Source of the DNA: Solen grandis
Lineage: Eukaryota > Mollusca > Bivalvia > Adapedonta > Solenidae
DNA: 64,000 bases
Reading direction: 5' to 3'
NCBI GenBank assembly: GCA_021229015.1
Contig: CM037792.1
Span: forward strand, 35,999,842 to 36,063,841
The notes beneath the pieces were generated by a model. The model made no database searches. It had not been told where the DNA came from and saw only the letters and a list, made by a program, of their open reading frames with translations. The position numbers and the translations under genes are program-made. Positions 36,887 through 49,000 of the stretch are shown here, piece by piece. Within the stretch, counting starts at the first letter, position 1. Every line of letters starts with the position of its first letter.

Positions 36887-38410
36887 CACAATTTTGGTAG
36901 TATCTCCTGAAAATTACTTTTTATCGTAAATCACTCGATGTCTTCGGTACTAGATTTCGGATTTTGTTCCACCTTTACCGGTTCAATTATGAAGCATCTT
37001 TATCACATCGTTGAAACTGTCATGAAACATTTAAAAAATCCAAACATAATAAATTAGGTAAAATGATCAAGTAGTTGAGTAGATGCTATTCTAAATAATG
37101 GAAAATCCAGAATCAATTATTAGTCATGTATCTAATCAAGAGGTACTACCTGTGTTGAAAACAAAAAAAAAAATACTGACCAGAAATACACTTGAGTTTT
37201 ATGATAGAGAAATAACCCCTAACTTTAATTTCGAGTATAATGTCAGCGTTACCTCAATATATTGTCGTTAGATTTTACAAATTGTTTGAGTTTTAGATTG
37301 AGATCATTATTAATCATCAGCTCTAAAGACAAGTCTTCTTTCTGGTAAAAAGCTTAAAAACGACGACAAAGTCTGATTCTTTCAATTCACAACCTAACTA
37401 AAAACTACTGTCATCGTATACCACAAAAATCCATTGTTTGGAAAATTGATATTTATCAATTTTTTAATATACAAGAGATTAATGGTTCACAGATTAAATA
37501 AATCATTATACATTACCCTTAACAGAGTCAAAGTCAGAGATACTGATATTTAAAGTTTAATGATATTTCAAATTTATGATCTGGGCGGGGAGGGGGTGTA
37601 TAGAAAAAAAAATACACCCCTATTCGCTTATGATTTATCTCGAACTGTGCAAATACCATAAGCTGCAATACCTTGAATTAATTACAGGACAAATACAGTT
37701 ATTAACTTTCTTGAAGTTTTATTACGCAAAATATCAGGAATAAATCTCTCATTTAATTATTGTTATTTTAATCTGTGCACATTTCATCAATACATAATAA
37801 TAAACATAAAATAATATCACAAATATAATTATACTACTTAAACTCACTGTAAAAGTATATATAGGATCTTACAGGTGTTGTCATATAATATAAACATCTA
37901 TTAAACGAGCCTCTCACGCGTTGAATATAAAAAAAATACGTAATTGTTATATTACACGGAAAACAAGGAACGTCATGTGATAAATAATGAATGTATTTAT
38001 ATGCAATAACCTTTGATGTTATATCACAGCTGAGTACTAATTACAGACAGTGTCTGTAATATGTTGGATAAGAATAGTGCACAGTATTGTCCGAAAACGA
38101 GCCCACCATCCCCTGTTGAGGGATACAATCGGTAATTGAATCAAGTGATTCAGTTATATTGGAAAATTAAGGATCCTAGCCTCTATATATCGAAGCAAAT
38201 CTTGAGACATTTCATCCAAGCATGGTTGAAATTCTCAAATCTAACTATGAGTCATTGTGACATGCCATTAAGCAAAATTAAAACTATGCAATCAACATAA
38301 ATTATTAGCCTGTAAGTCTAATTAGAAAAAAAAAAATATCGTCGATATATATATATATATATCTATATATCGTTTATACGCAATATTAAGGATTAATTAT
38401 AGCCGTATAT
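36887..38410. other. Intergenic, no gene seen
   Basis: AT-rich; (AT)n tracts at 38346-38362. No coding signal. Confidence 0.4.
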
Positions 38411-38499
38411 CTAATTACAGTGATTGTATTTTTCGGCCGTTAGGCCGTTTATTTTCACCCTGACATCCTGTGAAACATACAGTAATGAAGCAGAATAAA

Positions 38500-39080
38500 A
38501 TTCTTGTTGTTTTGTTGTTGTTGTTGTTGTTCTTTTTCGTTTATGTGTGTGTTTTTCTTGTATTAACTGGATAAAAACGCAAAGCAGCTGGTTATTCAAC
38601 ATTTTACCTTTTATGATCGTATCAACAAACAAAAAATATTACAATATATGTTATTGTACTGTGCTGTTGTAAATCTTCATGATTTTTTATAAAGCCATGT
38701 GGGCGATTATTCAGGAAAAGAGTTGGTTATCTGTGTGTTTATAATTCTATGTTTTAGTTTAATTGAAACAGTACTACCATTTTTCTCTTATTAACAAGTT
38801 GTCTTCATGCGAAACTATACCAACTTGATGTTGGTCAGGTCAGATAAATTTGGCACAGTAGAAGACCAAATTAAATAAAACTCCAAATATGAAAACACTT
38901 AAAACACCTTAGGTACTGCATCGAAAAGTTTGCGTTTATTTTTATATACATTTATTTGGATATAAACCTGTTCCATCATCCTTTGTGGATACTAATTTAA
39001 ACATATTTATTCGACTTCATTACATTACTAAAACTATAAAAACATTACATGAAGATCAATAGAAAGAGTCAATTGCGATA
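38500..39080 (+). repeat. Duplicated downstream segment, copy D
   Basis: It matches 43190-43630 in order: AAAACGCAAAGCAGC, TTTTATGATC, AAATTAAATAAAACTCCAA, GGTACTGCAT, and AGAGTCAA near the end. It marks the boundary between units of the tandem duplication. Confidence 0.6.
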
Positions 39081-39517
39081 ACCTGAGGACTAAAGAGAGA
39101 ATATGAAATGCTGGACACATGAGACGCCAAACACACATCGATACATTAACCTAAAAATCAACATTGAATATACGTAGTGTCTCTGAACATTTATCAATTG
39201 CCATGCAGCAAATGTGGTTTGGTATTGCAAGTACACAGTTTTCAACAGAGGTGGAATCAAATAAGTTTCGAAGTAGAGTTCAGTAAATCGGTCATGTTTT
39301 CAAAACAAAATTAACAAAAACACACAGGATGAAATAAATATTAAATAGTAAAGATTGTTTGCCATCTCCCGGGATATGGTATGCGTTTAAATTTATCCAC
39401 AATAGGATTTTATTTTATTATTGTTGAATTTTCTTGTAAGGTCGTATTTTGTTTCATTTGTGACATAATAAACATGTTTTTTGTGACTTAGCGTGGTCTT
39501 AACAGAAAAAACGTTCC

Positions 39518-39546
<29 letters not shown>
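39518..39546. repeat. Poly(A) tract
   Basis: About 29 uninterrupted A residues. Confidence 0.9.
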
Positions 39547-39548
<2 letters not shown>

Positions 39549-39711
39549 TTTGTAGGGTCCTTAGCACCATTATGCATCAATTTCACAAAGCATCTGAATT
39601 TCATTATCATCAAATCATTAATGTTTGCAGACAGTTGAAAACATTTTCTGTAAAAGCTTGCTCACAATAGCATCTACACAAAAATTCTATTTTCTAGGTC
39701 AAAAAATACAA

Positions 39712-41269
39712 GAAGGCCTTGATGGCCCCGAGATCGCTCACCTTAGAACTAGAATTAGTGGGAGGAAAAGAAACAGCAAATATCTTATGATATTATGGAA
39801 AGACATAAATAGAGTGAATACTTTTGGAAAGAAGTATTTTCAAATTTGTACCGTATACATATAAGGAAAATGGGCTTAGCCCCCTGACAGCCATATTTTT
39901 TACCAATCCAAATAATTTGAAAAATCTTGGTAGAGAGTTACCAATGGAACATCTATGCCAAAACACTTTGAAATCCAGCCAGTACTTTTAGACAAGAAGA
40001 ATTTTCTATTTGAAGTATATGTATATAAGGAAAACGGGCTCCACCTTATGGCGGCCATGTTTTTATATAGATCAAAATAATAATCTTGGTAGAGAGTGGC
40101 TTAAGGAACATCTGTGCCAAATAACTTTGAAATCAAGCAAGTACTTTTTAACAAATTTTCAAATTTGTACTATATACATATACGGAAAATGGGCTTTGCC
40201 CCCTGGCGGCCATACTTTTCAACGGATCAATATAATTTGAACCCTGGCGGTCATGTTTTTCAACAAATCAAAATAATTTGAACAATCTAGGTAAAGAGTG
40301 ACTTAAGGAACATCTGTGCCAAATAACTTTGAAATCCAGCCAGTACTTGAACAAATATTCAAATTTGTACTATATATATATAGGAAAATGGGTTTTGTCC
40401 CCTGGCGGCCATGTTTTTCAACGGATCAAAATAATTTGAACAATCTTAGTAGATAGTGACCAAGGAACAACTGTGCCAAATAACTTTGAAATCCAGCCAA
40501 CACTTTTGAACAAAAAGACTTTTTTCAAATTTGTACTATTTACACACATAAGGAAAATTGGACTTTGCCCCCTGGAGGCAATGTTTTCCAACGAATCAAA
40601 ATAATTTGAAAAATCTTGGTAGATAGTGACCTAAGGATCACTTGTGCCAAATTACTTTGAAATCCAGCCAGTAATTTTGGACAAGAAGATTTTTCAAATT
40701 TGTACCATAAACATTAAAGGAAAACGAGCTCTGCCCCCTGGCGGCCATGTTTTTCGACAGATCAAAATAATTTGAACAATCTTGGTAGATAGTGACCCAA
40801 GGAACAACTGTGCCAGAACTTTGAAATCCAGCAAGTACTTTTTGCCAAGAAAATTTTTAAATTTGTACTATATACATATAAGGAAAACGGGCTCCGCCCC
40901 CTGGCGGCCATGTTTTTCAACGAATAAAAAAAAAATGAACAATCTTGGTAGAGAGTGACCCAAGGAACGTCTGTGCCAAATAACTTTGAAATCTGGCCAG
41001 TCGTTTTGGAAGAGAAGATTTTCAAAGTTTTAATATGTTGTTGTTTTTTTCGTTGCTATGGCAACCAGAGTTATTCATGAAATCGACTTCTTTGAACAAC
41101 TATGAAAGGACATTAGCCAAGAAAATATTCCAATAAAGTTTCTTTAAAATTAGCCCAGTGGTTTAAGAGGAGATTTCGTTTAAGTTAAATGCTGACGACT
41201 GACGACGGACGCCGGACATTCACCGGTCACAATAGCTCACCTTGAGCACGTTATGCTCAGGTGAGCTAA
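39712..41269 (+). mobile_element. Pearl/Helitron-like element with about seven ~165-bp internal repeats
   Basis: The units are recognised by GCCCCCTGGCGGCCATGTTT (near 39880, 40043, 40199, 40399, 40567, 40735, 40896) and TTTGAAATCCAGCCAGTA. One extra short unit lies near 40238. GCTCACCT at 39736 is inverted as AGGTGAGC near the right end. The right end has a hairpin TGAGCA-CGTTA-TGCTCA (41243-41259) followed by GGTGAGCTAA, like a Helitron hairpin plus CTRR. It has no coding capacity; the 5' boundary is approximate. Confidence 0.6.
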
Positions 41270-41429
41270 AAATGGACCTAAATGATACTGTCTAGAATTA
41301 GAGGATTCACAATAGTCTTGTTTATTTGAATTGCATCTTTGTCTTGATGCTTTAATGTTTCGGCGTCTGCATATAATCGCAGATACATGCAGTAAACTTT
41401 AAGCCGCCGTTTGTAAAATTCTATTCCCT

Positions 41430-42960
41430 CAAGCTTGCATTGAAAATCTCTGAATGCTTTTTGCAATCAGTCATATTTGTATAAACACGGGAGAACTTGA
41501 ATAATAAAAGGCCGTGGAAATAAAAGATTTATTGAGATTTAATGCTTGTATGTATACATAATTGACTTTTAGTCTTTTATTTTTCGTTTTGTCTGAAATA
41601 CTAAGTGTAAACGCATAACCAATTCATGAATAATGATGTTTGACAAATTATCAAAAAGAGTCCTTTTGTTGTCAACAACACGGTATGGGACAATGAGACA
41701 CTCCGGTTTTTAGACATAGAAAATCAGGTTCATGATAGAAGAAAATATAAAGAACCATCCATATATCAAAAAAAATCGTTTTGAATATAATCTAAATATA
41801 TAAAACTGTTAACCTGGAAGTGTACAATGTCCAAAAATAAATCTTTCAATGCTTTGTTCAAATTCACATGCACTGTTCCTCTTGCCAGTTAACTCATAAT
41901 TTAATGTGTTCAATTCCTGACCGTGAAGCACTATATGTTTGTCTCATGTAGACGAAAGTTTTCAAATGCCTGTAGGACATTAAACAAAAAGCAGTCTCTT
42001 ACCTACAGACTTAGCACTGACATCCATATGAAATTAACATTTGTTATGATTAAATGCTTCATTGCGCTGTTCTCCGTTGGCGATTGCCTTTAATGTGTGT
42101 GGCTATTTTGAACGAAACTTTTCAAAGCTGTCCATTTAATCACTGTATTTAAACATCTGAGTGTTATGTTACACATTGAGTAATTAAAAGTTATCCTTTT
42201 TGAATTTTATGTAGAACAGCGTGTTTGCCATTTAGCCCAGAACAAAATGTAAAGTAAATGCTTAGCTTTGGTAATTTCACATAAAAATTTGCATGTTTTA
42301 AATAATCATATTCAAATTTTGCTGTTTCATTTTTTTTTCAGCTGGTATGAGTATTAGATATACTCTGGTCCTTTGAAGAAGAAAAAAGGTCAGAAATCAT
42401 TTTTATGGAGAAAAAAAAAATATTGTTTAAGTGCATTGTAACGCTGTCCTATTACATATTCCTTGGTGAATAAAACAAGTTATCGGTATGTTTCACTAGA
42501 TTGATTTCAACCCGTACGTTTCAAATCATTCCTCTGTATTTAACTATTCTTTCGAGAACTTATTGATATTTGACTTTGATATAATATGATCAAAGCTCAA
42601 GAGACACAAATGATGTCTGATTTTAACAGCATTTAATTAATGGTTCACGACGCCGTAAAATGCATGTGCAAATTGAATGCTTAATCGTATCTGAATAAAC
42701 AGCATATTTAATCCGTAAAGCGTTCGCAAATTTAATGATACTTATCTAATGAGTAAATTGTCACATTTGCGAGTGATGGCTGTGAGTGTACAGCTGGTAT
42801 GACGACATTCGGATAGAGTCGATTTCATGAAACATTATAATAGATATACAATTGTTATGAAAACATGATATATTTGCTACTGGACATCACGAAATTTTAA
42901 GACATACATAAAAGGGTTAACTTCCTATGTTTCGATTTCGATGATTGTATCGCAATTATT
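41430..42960 (+). repeat. Duplicated upstream region, copy B (unit without a gene)
   Basis: It matches copy A of the gene-1 upstream region from TTGCAATCAGTCATA through ACAGCTGGTATGACGACATTCGG. It then runs into downstream-type DNA (43190-43630) with no signal-peptide exon between. Confidence 0.6.
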
Positions 42961-43189
42961 CGTGGCAATATGTCGCATTAAATTCCTTTTTATTACTTTA
43001 AATTCGATGAAAAAAGCGTCGTTCTAGAAAATGAATCAGCCCATATCATTTTAAAATCCTGCCAAGTATTAACTAAATAACACGATTGTCTTTCCTTGCC
43101 ACAAAAAGAAACCTCTACTAAGGTCTAATATATAAAAATACAAATGAAAAGGTTTTATGTTTATCCTATATTAAATTGCTCACTTATTA

Positions 43190-43630
43190 TGTTTCATATT
43201 TTATTTTTCTTCTTTACTGGACATGAAAAAAACGCAAAGCAGCAGGTTTGGAACATTCTACTTTTTATGATCTTATCTAACACGCTGTAAACAAAATAAT
43301 ATTAGAGACTTTAGATCGTTCATTCGAACGACATTATATGTTAGTAAAGATACATTTTTTAAACGCATAAAACAATCATCAAAAATCATAATCATAAATT
43401 TTGTGCAATAGGAGAACAAATTAAATAAAACTCCAATTATGAAAACATTAAGGTACTGCATGGCAGAGTTGACGTTCATTTTTATATTCATTTATTTAAA
43501 TAAAAACTTATTTCATCATTCTTTGAGAATACTTAGCCATGCAAATTTATTCAATAAACTATTACATAACTTTAAATGCAAAATATATATTAAGAACGAC
43601 AGAAAGAGTCAAATTACGATTAGCTGAGGA
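43190..43630 (+). repeat. Duplicated downstream segment, copy D'
   Basis: Second copy of 38500-39080. It directly precedes upstream copy C. Confidence 0.6.
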
Positions 43631-43639
43631 AGGACGTTC

Positions 43640-44640
43640 AACCAAAACAACCCTCTAGACATTCATATGAAATTATCATTTATTGTGATCAAATGCCTCA
43701 TGGCGCTGTTCACTGTCAGCGATTGCTTTTGATGCATTTTGCTATTTTGAACAAAACGTTTCAGAAGTAATTAAAGTGATCCATCTGAAACATCAAGTAG
43801 AATAGTGTGTTAGCCATGCAGCCCAGAACTAAGAACTAAATGTAAAGTTAACGTGTCACTTTAGTTATTTCACATAAAATGTTTGCAAATTTTGGTTGGT
43901 GTAAATATTAGACAGACTCTGATCTTTTGAAGAAAAAGAAATAGTCAGAAATCAATTTTATGATATTGTTTAAGTGCATTATACCGATGTTTTATTACAT
44001 ATAGTTCCTTGATGAATAAAACACATGTTTCACCAAAGTGGTTCGAACTTGTTCGTTTTATATCATACCTCTATTTTTAAAGGCATTTTCAAGTAGACAA
44101 AATAACAATATTTGATCTAAAACGATAAAATCTCAAATGTCGTAAACGATGCCTCATTTAACGATGATTTGATATTGGTGCACTACGTCGTAACATACTG
44201 GTTTAAACTGAATGCTAAATAAATATCATCTTTAATCCTCAATGCGTTCCCCACTTAAATGATACATAGCTAATAATATCGCAGAGGTTTAGAGTATAAA
44301 GTCGCACCCACGAGCGATTGCTATGAATGCACAGCTAGTCTGTCATTTGGAAAGAAAAGCTTTCATGTACCATTATCATGGATATACAGTTGTTGTGAAT
44401 TTTTGCAACTGGACATCAAGAAAAACGCTGTAATTTACAGACATAATATATGTAAAATGTTAACTTCCTATTTTTTGTTTTCGATGATTGTTTCGGAATT
44501 ATTTTGGGCTCGTATGTTAGAAAAAGTAAGGTTAATTTGTAATTGAATTATTTTTGTTTTATATTTCTGGAGAATAAGCTATTTACATAAAGAAACATGC
44601 AAATACTCTATATGTTTTAAACTTAGGCTTTGTTTTGTGA
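43640..44640 (+). repeat. Duplicated upstream region, copy C (promoter region of paralogue 2)
   Basis: It matches copy B from CATATGAAATTA and GCGCTGTT onward and copy A at the GTCGCACCCACGAGCGA region (44303). It leads straight into paralogue 2. Confidence 0.6.
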
Positions 44641-44653
44641 ATTTCTGATAACA

Positions 44654-47301
44654 ATGGGGGGAAAATCTCGAAGTTTGGATATATACAAGATAATCAAGTT
44701 CATTTTTCTTATTATTTTCGCCATATTTAAACTGGTGAACGCGCAAGCTAACTACAAACTGCAACATGTTACAAATAATAAGTCATGTGCTAAAGAAGAC
44801 GTCCTGCACCGGAAGTCTTCCACCGGAAGGAGCGTGACGTGGTGTTCCGTCGTCTGCGGAGGAATTCCAGGTTCTACCAGTTTTGGATTCGACGGCAATG
44901 ATTGCATTTGTTGCAAGGCAGGGCCCGACATGATTTCAAGGCCAGGCTTCCGACACTACGAGATACTCCCAAGTACGTATTTATTTATTATTTTATATAC
45001 TTTCCGAGGGGAGCGATAGTCTGAACATCGCGACAAAACCGAGGTATATATCAGTCCCAGGAAGAGCTAAGTTGTACTACTCTAAAAAATCAGATGAAAA
45101 AAATATCTTTGAAGGGATATAGCTGATGTAGAAAAAAAAACTTCATTTGTTTCCTATTATATCATCCTATGTTAAAATGAAAAGATAAACAAAAGTACGT
45201 TGTCATTACGATATTATTCTTACACCCTATTTTGCTGTAAATTATAAAAGTGAAAATGTAAACTGAATTAAATAAAATTCAAAGGCAGAAATCGTATTTA
45301 TAAAGCAAGAGAGCGGTATCACAATTCATTACATCAAATTGAAGAGCATCTGTTAAAAAGGCAAGACTTCTTTGAAACTTTTTTTTTCAAATCACAGTAG
45401 GTTCAACTATTCGTTTTACTAATTTCTCTTTGACAATTATTTATGTAGGTTTAGAAAGAAAAGATGTCGATTGGTCGTCATTAAAATATGTCAATGTAGC
45501 GGTATTTAGAATTTGTCTCTCTGAAAGTGGTAAAACATTTATTAGATATTTCAAATCAATCACTCCACAGGACGAATAAAGTCTTTTTATTTCCCAAATG
45601 CTATCATTTGTTTTTGATTGATCATTGATAGCAAATTATTTCCGTAAAGCAGTGAGGGGTTCAAGGGGGCGCATTCCCCGACCATACATAAACGTAAATA
45701 CCCCCCCCCCCCCCAAAAAAAAAAAATAAAAACACAAGAATGCACTATTTTGCAACTTTATATTAAAAATAACGCATGGGAAATTCCCCAAATCTCTAGT
45801 CATACCGGAACTACACCCTTATCACGGCCCTGGGAAGCATTGTTACTGCCTACATTTTTTTTAATATCCCCCCCCCCCCCCCCTAACCTGAGCTCCTGAA
45901 TCCGGCTCTGTAAAAAGTATATGACAAGATATTTAGTTTTCTCTTATTCTGAAGAACAGAATTTTTAATCTTGGAGTTTTATATCAGAAACAGAAAAAAA
46001 TAACTGCACGTTTTGTTTAATATTTCTGGAGAATAAGCCATTTACATAAAGAAAGTTTGGATAGATACAAGATAATCAAGTTCATTTTTCTTATTATTTT
46101 CGGAAATATAACCATGTGCAACACACACATTTATCATGTGTTTATTGACGTCATTTTAAAACCATGTGCAACACACACATTTATCATGTGTTTATTGACG
46201 TCATTTTAAAACCATGTGCAACACACACATTCATCATGTGTGTCTTTAATTGAACACACTTTGTTTTCTCATTTATTATTTTTTTCATTAACCATGTGCA
46301 ACACACACATTCATCATATATTTATTGAGATCATTCATAACAACATAAAGTATCATTTTACTATATGTTTATCAAAGTCATTTAAAACCACGTGAAACCT
46401 TATTTCATCTCGTGATTTACCTGCTTAGGTTTGGGATGATGAAAATGATTAAAAACAACAACAAAACGTTGTACAAAACTATTGAGTCTTTAATTTAGAA
46501 ATTAAAACATATGATGATTCATGTTGTTAGAAATGACGTCCATTATCTCGTCATCAAATGATGTGCGTGGTTAAACAAAACTGGTATATCTGTATTTTTT
46601 TATACTAACATACAAGATACAACCAAATCTATTAATAAAACTTTTTATACAATTACAGGAGTGTTGGGAGAGGCATGTTACAATACGTTTTGTGGGGGTC
46701 ATTTACTTGAATGCGTAGAGGGCACGTGCATTTGCGAACCTGGGTACAAGTTCTTCGAAGAGAACCGATCATGTGTCTCGTGTAAGTTCTTCGTCCTATA
46801 ATTGTCTTATTTTTAATTTGCATTATTTTTATATATCTTCAAAGCATCCATTCAGTTCAAACTTTTTTCTCTCAAATAAGATAAATATGTTAATTCTTTT
46901 TGCTGTAGTTGGGATGCCAGTACACAAGATAGATTGCTTAATCATTTGATGACAGATCATCATAATGTGATACGTTCAATATGTTGATTTTGTTACTTTG
47001 ACATGAAAGTTAATAACACCCATAAGGCTTTTATCCTACACTAAAGTGAGAGCATAATCTAAATATTTCTTCTAAAGGTTGTCCGACCGGCTGTAGTAAA
47101 TGGACGTATTCAATTATGGACCGATTCACCTACGGCGACTGGGCGGGGTCCACTGATTCTAACTCGAACAAACTTGAATTGATCTTTACCATACTTGGTC
47201 ACAATGTATATGGGCACAATATTTCGACAAGGTTTGATAACCAGTCAGATTGTCCCAAACACTCCGGAGTTATGGCCCTTGAATTGATGAAAGTTTGCTA
47301 A
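44654..47301 (+). CDS. Secreted cysteine-rich protein (apple-like, EGF-like), paralogue 2
   Basis: Exons are 44654-44972, 46659-46781 and 47078-47301 (stop TAA), totalling 666 bp with fitting phases, or 221 residues. The ATG gives a signal peptide (FIFLIIFAIFKLVNA) after a basic leader. The apple-like segment has TWCSVVCGG and NDCICCKAG; the EGF-like exon has CICEPGYKF. These parts match paralogue 1 closely, including the exon ends GTACGTAT and GTAAGTTC. The third exon does not resemble the PAN-like exon of paralogue 1. It starts CCPTGCSKW, and from about 47150 its coding sequence is the same ~130-bp repeat found at 47597 and 47750. So the C-terminus seems to come from a repeat. Exons 1 and 2 are firm; the last exon is less so. 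Function is unknown; the layout implies extracellular binding. Confidence 0.68.
44973..46020. other. Intron 1 of paralogue 2, left part
   Basis: AT-rich with two poly(C) runs (45700-45714 and 45869-45883) next to A-rich tracts. The sequence around them (45640-45910) may be an old repeat; no copy was identified. Confidence 0.4.
46021..46104 (+). pseudogene. Relic of exon 1 (5' UTR plus signal-peptide start) inside intron 1
   Basis: TATTTCTGGAGAATAAGC and CATTTACATAAAGAAA match 44562-44596. They are followed directly by GTTTGGATAGATACAAGATA and the signal-peptide text matching 44672-44720. About 75 bp, including the ATG, are deleted. A partial duplicate of the gene start, not a working exon. 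Confidence 0.65.
46111..46340 (+). repeat. 50-bp minisatellite with CRE palindromes in intron 1 of paralogue 2
   Basis: ACCATGTGCAACACACACAT starts units at 46111, 46161, 46211 and 46291. The first two units each contain a perfect TGACGTCA (46146-46153 and 46196-46203). It lies in the same intron as the minisatellite of paralogue 1. Confidence 0.75.
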
Positions 47302-47870
47302 ATTTACAGTGCCCGCTCTTTTACTCTTACAAGCTTGAACCGGGGCCGCCGTGGCCGAGCGGTTACTGTCGTGGACTACAAATCTCTCAGCCCCTCACCG
47401 CTGTGGGTTCGAATCTCGGTAAGGACTTCGGATTTTTCATGTGAGGAAGCCTTCCAGCTGGCTTGCGGTAGGTCGGTGGTTTTACCCGGGTACCTCTGTG
47501 TACTCGGGGTCTTCCTCCACCTGTAATTAGCTGGACGTCGCTATATGATTGAAATACAATCGCAGCGACAGTAAACCCCAATACAACAACAGCAACAAAC
47601 TTGAACCGATCTTGTTCAAACTTAGTCACAAGATGAATGGGCACAATATCTCAACTAAAATTGATAACCAGCCAAAATGCCAAGAACACTCCAGAGTTAT
47701 GGTCCTTCAATTAATTGCAAAATTGATAGTGTCTGCTCATTAACACTGACAAACGTAAACCGATCTTTACCAAACTTCGTCACAAAGTGTATTAGCACAA
47801 TATCTCCAACAAGTTTGAAAATTAGTCAGAATATCCAAGACTCTCCAGAATTATGCCCTTTGAATTGATA
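47152..47870 (+). repeat. Three tandem copies of a ~130-bp repeat, the second preceded by a SINE
   Basis: Copies at about 47152-47290, 47597-47723 and 47750-47870 share AACAAACTTGAATTGATCTT-like, CACAATATCTC, and CCAGAGTTATGGYCCTT words. The first copy is part of the last exon of paralogue 2. A SINE sits directly in front of the second copy. Confidence 0.65.
47342..47596 (+). mobile_element. tRNA-derived SINE, family A, full length with target duplication
   Basis: The A box is GTGGCCGAGCGGTTA and the B box GGGTTCGAATCTC. The body and tail are complete, with an (AACARC)n end. It is flanked by AAGCTTGAACC (47331-47341) and AAACTTGAACC (47597-47607), an 11-bp target duplication with one mismatch. 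The head resembles a Leu/Ser tRNA. Confidence 0.85.
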
Positions 47871-47982
47871 AAATTGCAGGACGGGCGTGTTTTACGATAA
47901 CCAGCGCGCTCTTGTTCTTTTTGGTTTTGAAGATAAGACTCACACTGAAATTACAAGGTGTTCTCAGAAGTCCGATTAAAAT

Positions 47983-48224
47983 TTAATCCTTTCCCTCATA
48001 TAGACTCATTTTGACGCACTCAATAGGTACCACATAAAGCCTGATCTGCAGAAAACCACAGTTAAACCTTACCAAATTTAATTACAAAATCCTCATTTCC
48101 AGACCACTGAGGAGCAGCGAACAGCATAAAACCTGATCAGCCTGCGAGTTACTCGCAGGCTGATCTGGTTTTATGTTGTTCGCATAGGTCTTTTCATGGT
48201 TTCCTCTATGAGGGAAAGGGTTAA
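47983..48224 (-). mobile_element. piggyBac-type MITE (TTAA family), copy 3
   Basis: 242 bp with TTAA at both ends, same hairpin and termini as copies 2 and 4 and the same orientation. It abuts tandem unit 1. Confidence 0.82.
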
Positions 48225-48996
48225 TGTATCATTTGGACAAATAATCCTGACAGTATATTTGCTTTTAAGATCCATATACCTTTATCAACTTCAGTAGAAT
48301 ATCATAGATTTGAACAGCATTGACCGATATCAACATATGCGAACTGATCGGCACTAAACATCGTCCTCTTTTACACATTTTGAAGACGCTTATTCGAGAG
48401 AAATAAATGGACAAAACGGCTAATGTTATGTTTTATCTGTAAGAAATTAATTCTATCTCATTTACTTCCCCTTTGTAATTGTCGTCTGTCTAAAACTTAC
48501 ATGGCGCGCCACGGTGAAATGTTATTGTGCCATTATCTAAGATGGGATTTTCGAAAACTCGATGAGCTAACGGGAATAAATCGTAAATTAGTCTTTAAAT
48601 ATCTTGAACATGAACAATGATAACTTGCCTCGAAGAAGACGTAGACATAAACGAAATTCCTTTTCGGATGGTGAATGCGTGTCGTCATCAGACTGTGTGA
48701 AGTGACAGTGACTTTTAATGCTAAAGATGCTCAAACTTGTTAACAATTGGTTCAAGGTGGTGATTTTTTTTTTAAAAGTGTAAAAGTAAATTTGTTAAAA
48801 TTAAAGATGAGGTCGGCTTTTGTTGAAACTCATTTATGTCCTTTGACTGATAATTATGCATGGACATTGTAGGGCAACTTCCACAAACACCTAAACCAAA
48901 AAATGGTTATTGTTATTTATGTCATGACAAATAAATAACTTTTTTTAAACTAATGATATTTTAGTGCTATTTTTTATTTTATTTGAATACGTAATG
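48225..48996. repeat. Tandem unit 1 (~770 bp)
   Basis: From TGTATCATTTGGACAAATAA to GAATACGTAATG. It is about 90% or more alike by eye to unit 2. It includes a conserved stretch ACATGGCGCGCCACGGTGAA and a short ORF (48423-48620) that is not open over the same length in unit 2, so coding is doubtful. Confidence 0.75.
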
Positions 48997-49000
48997 TTAA

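Noticed and set aside
46111..46340. Regular 50-bp repeats could suggest a CRISPR array
   Set aside because: The repeats are directly joined without unique spacers and lie in an intron of a eukaryotic gene; this is a minisatellite.
48423..48620. 65-codon ORF in tandem unit 1
   Set aside because: The frame is not preserved over the same length in the near-identical unit 2, so it is unlikely to be selected as protein.
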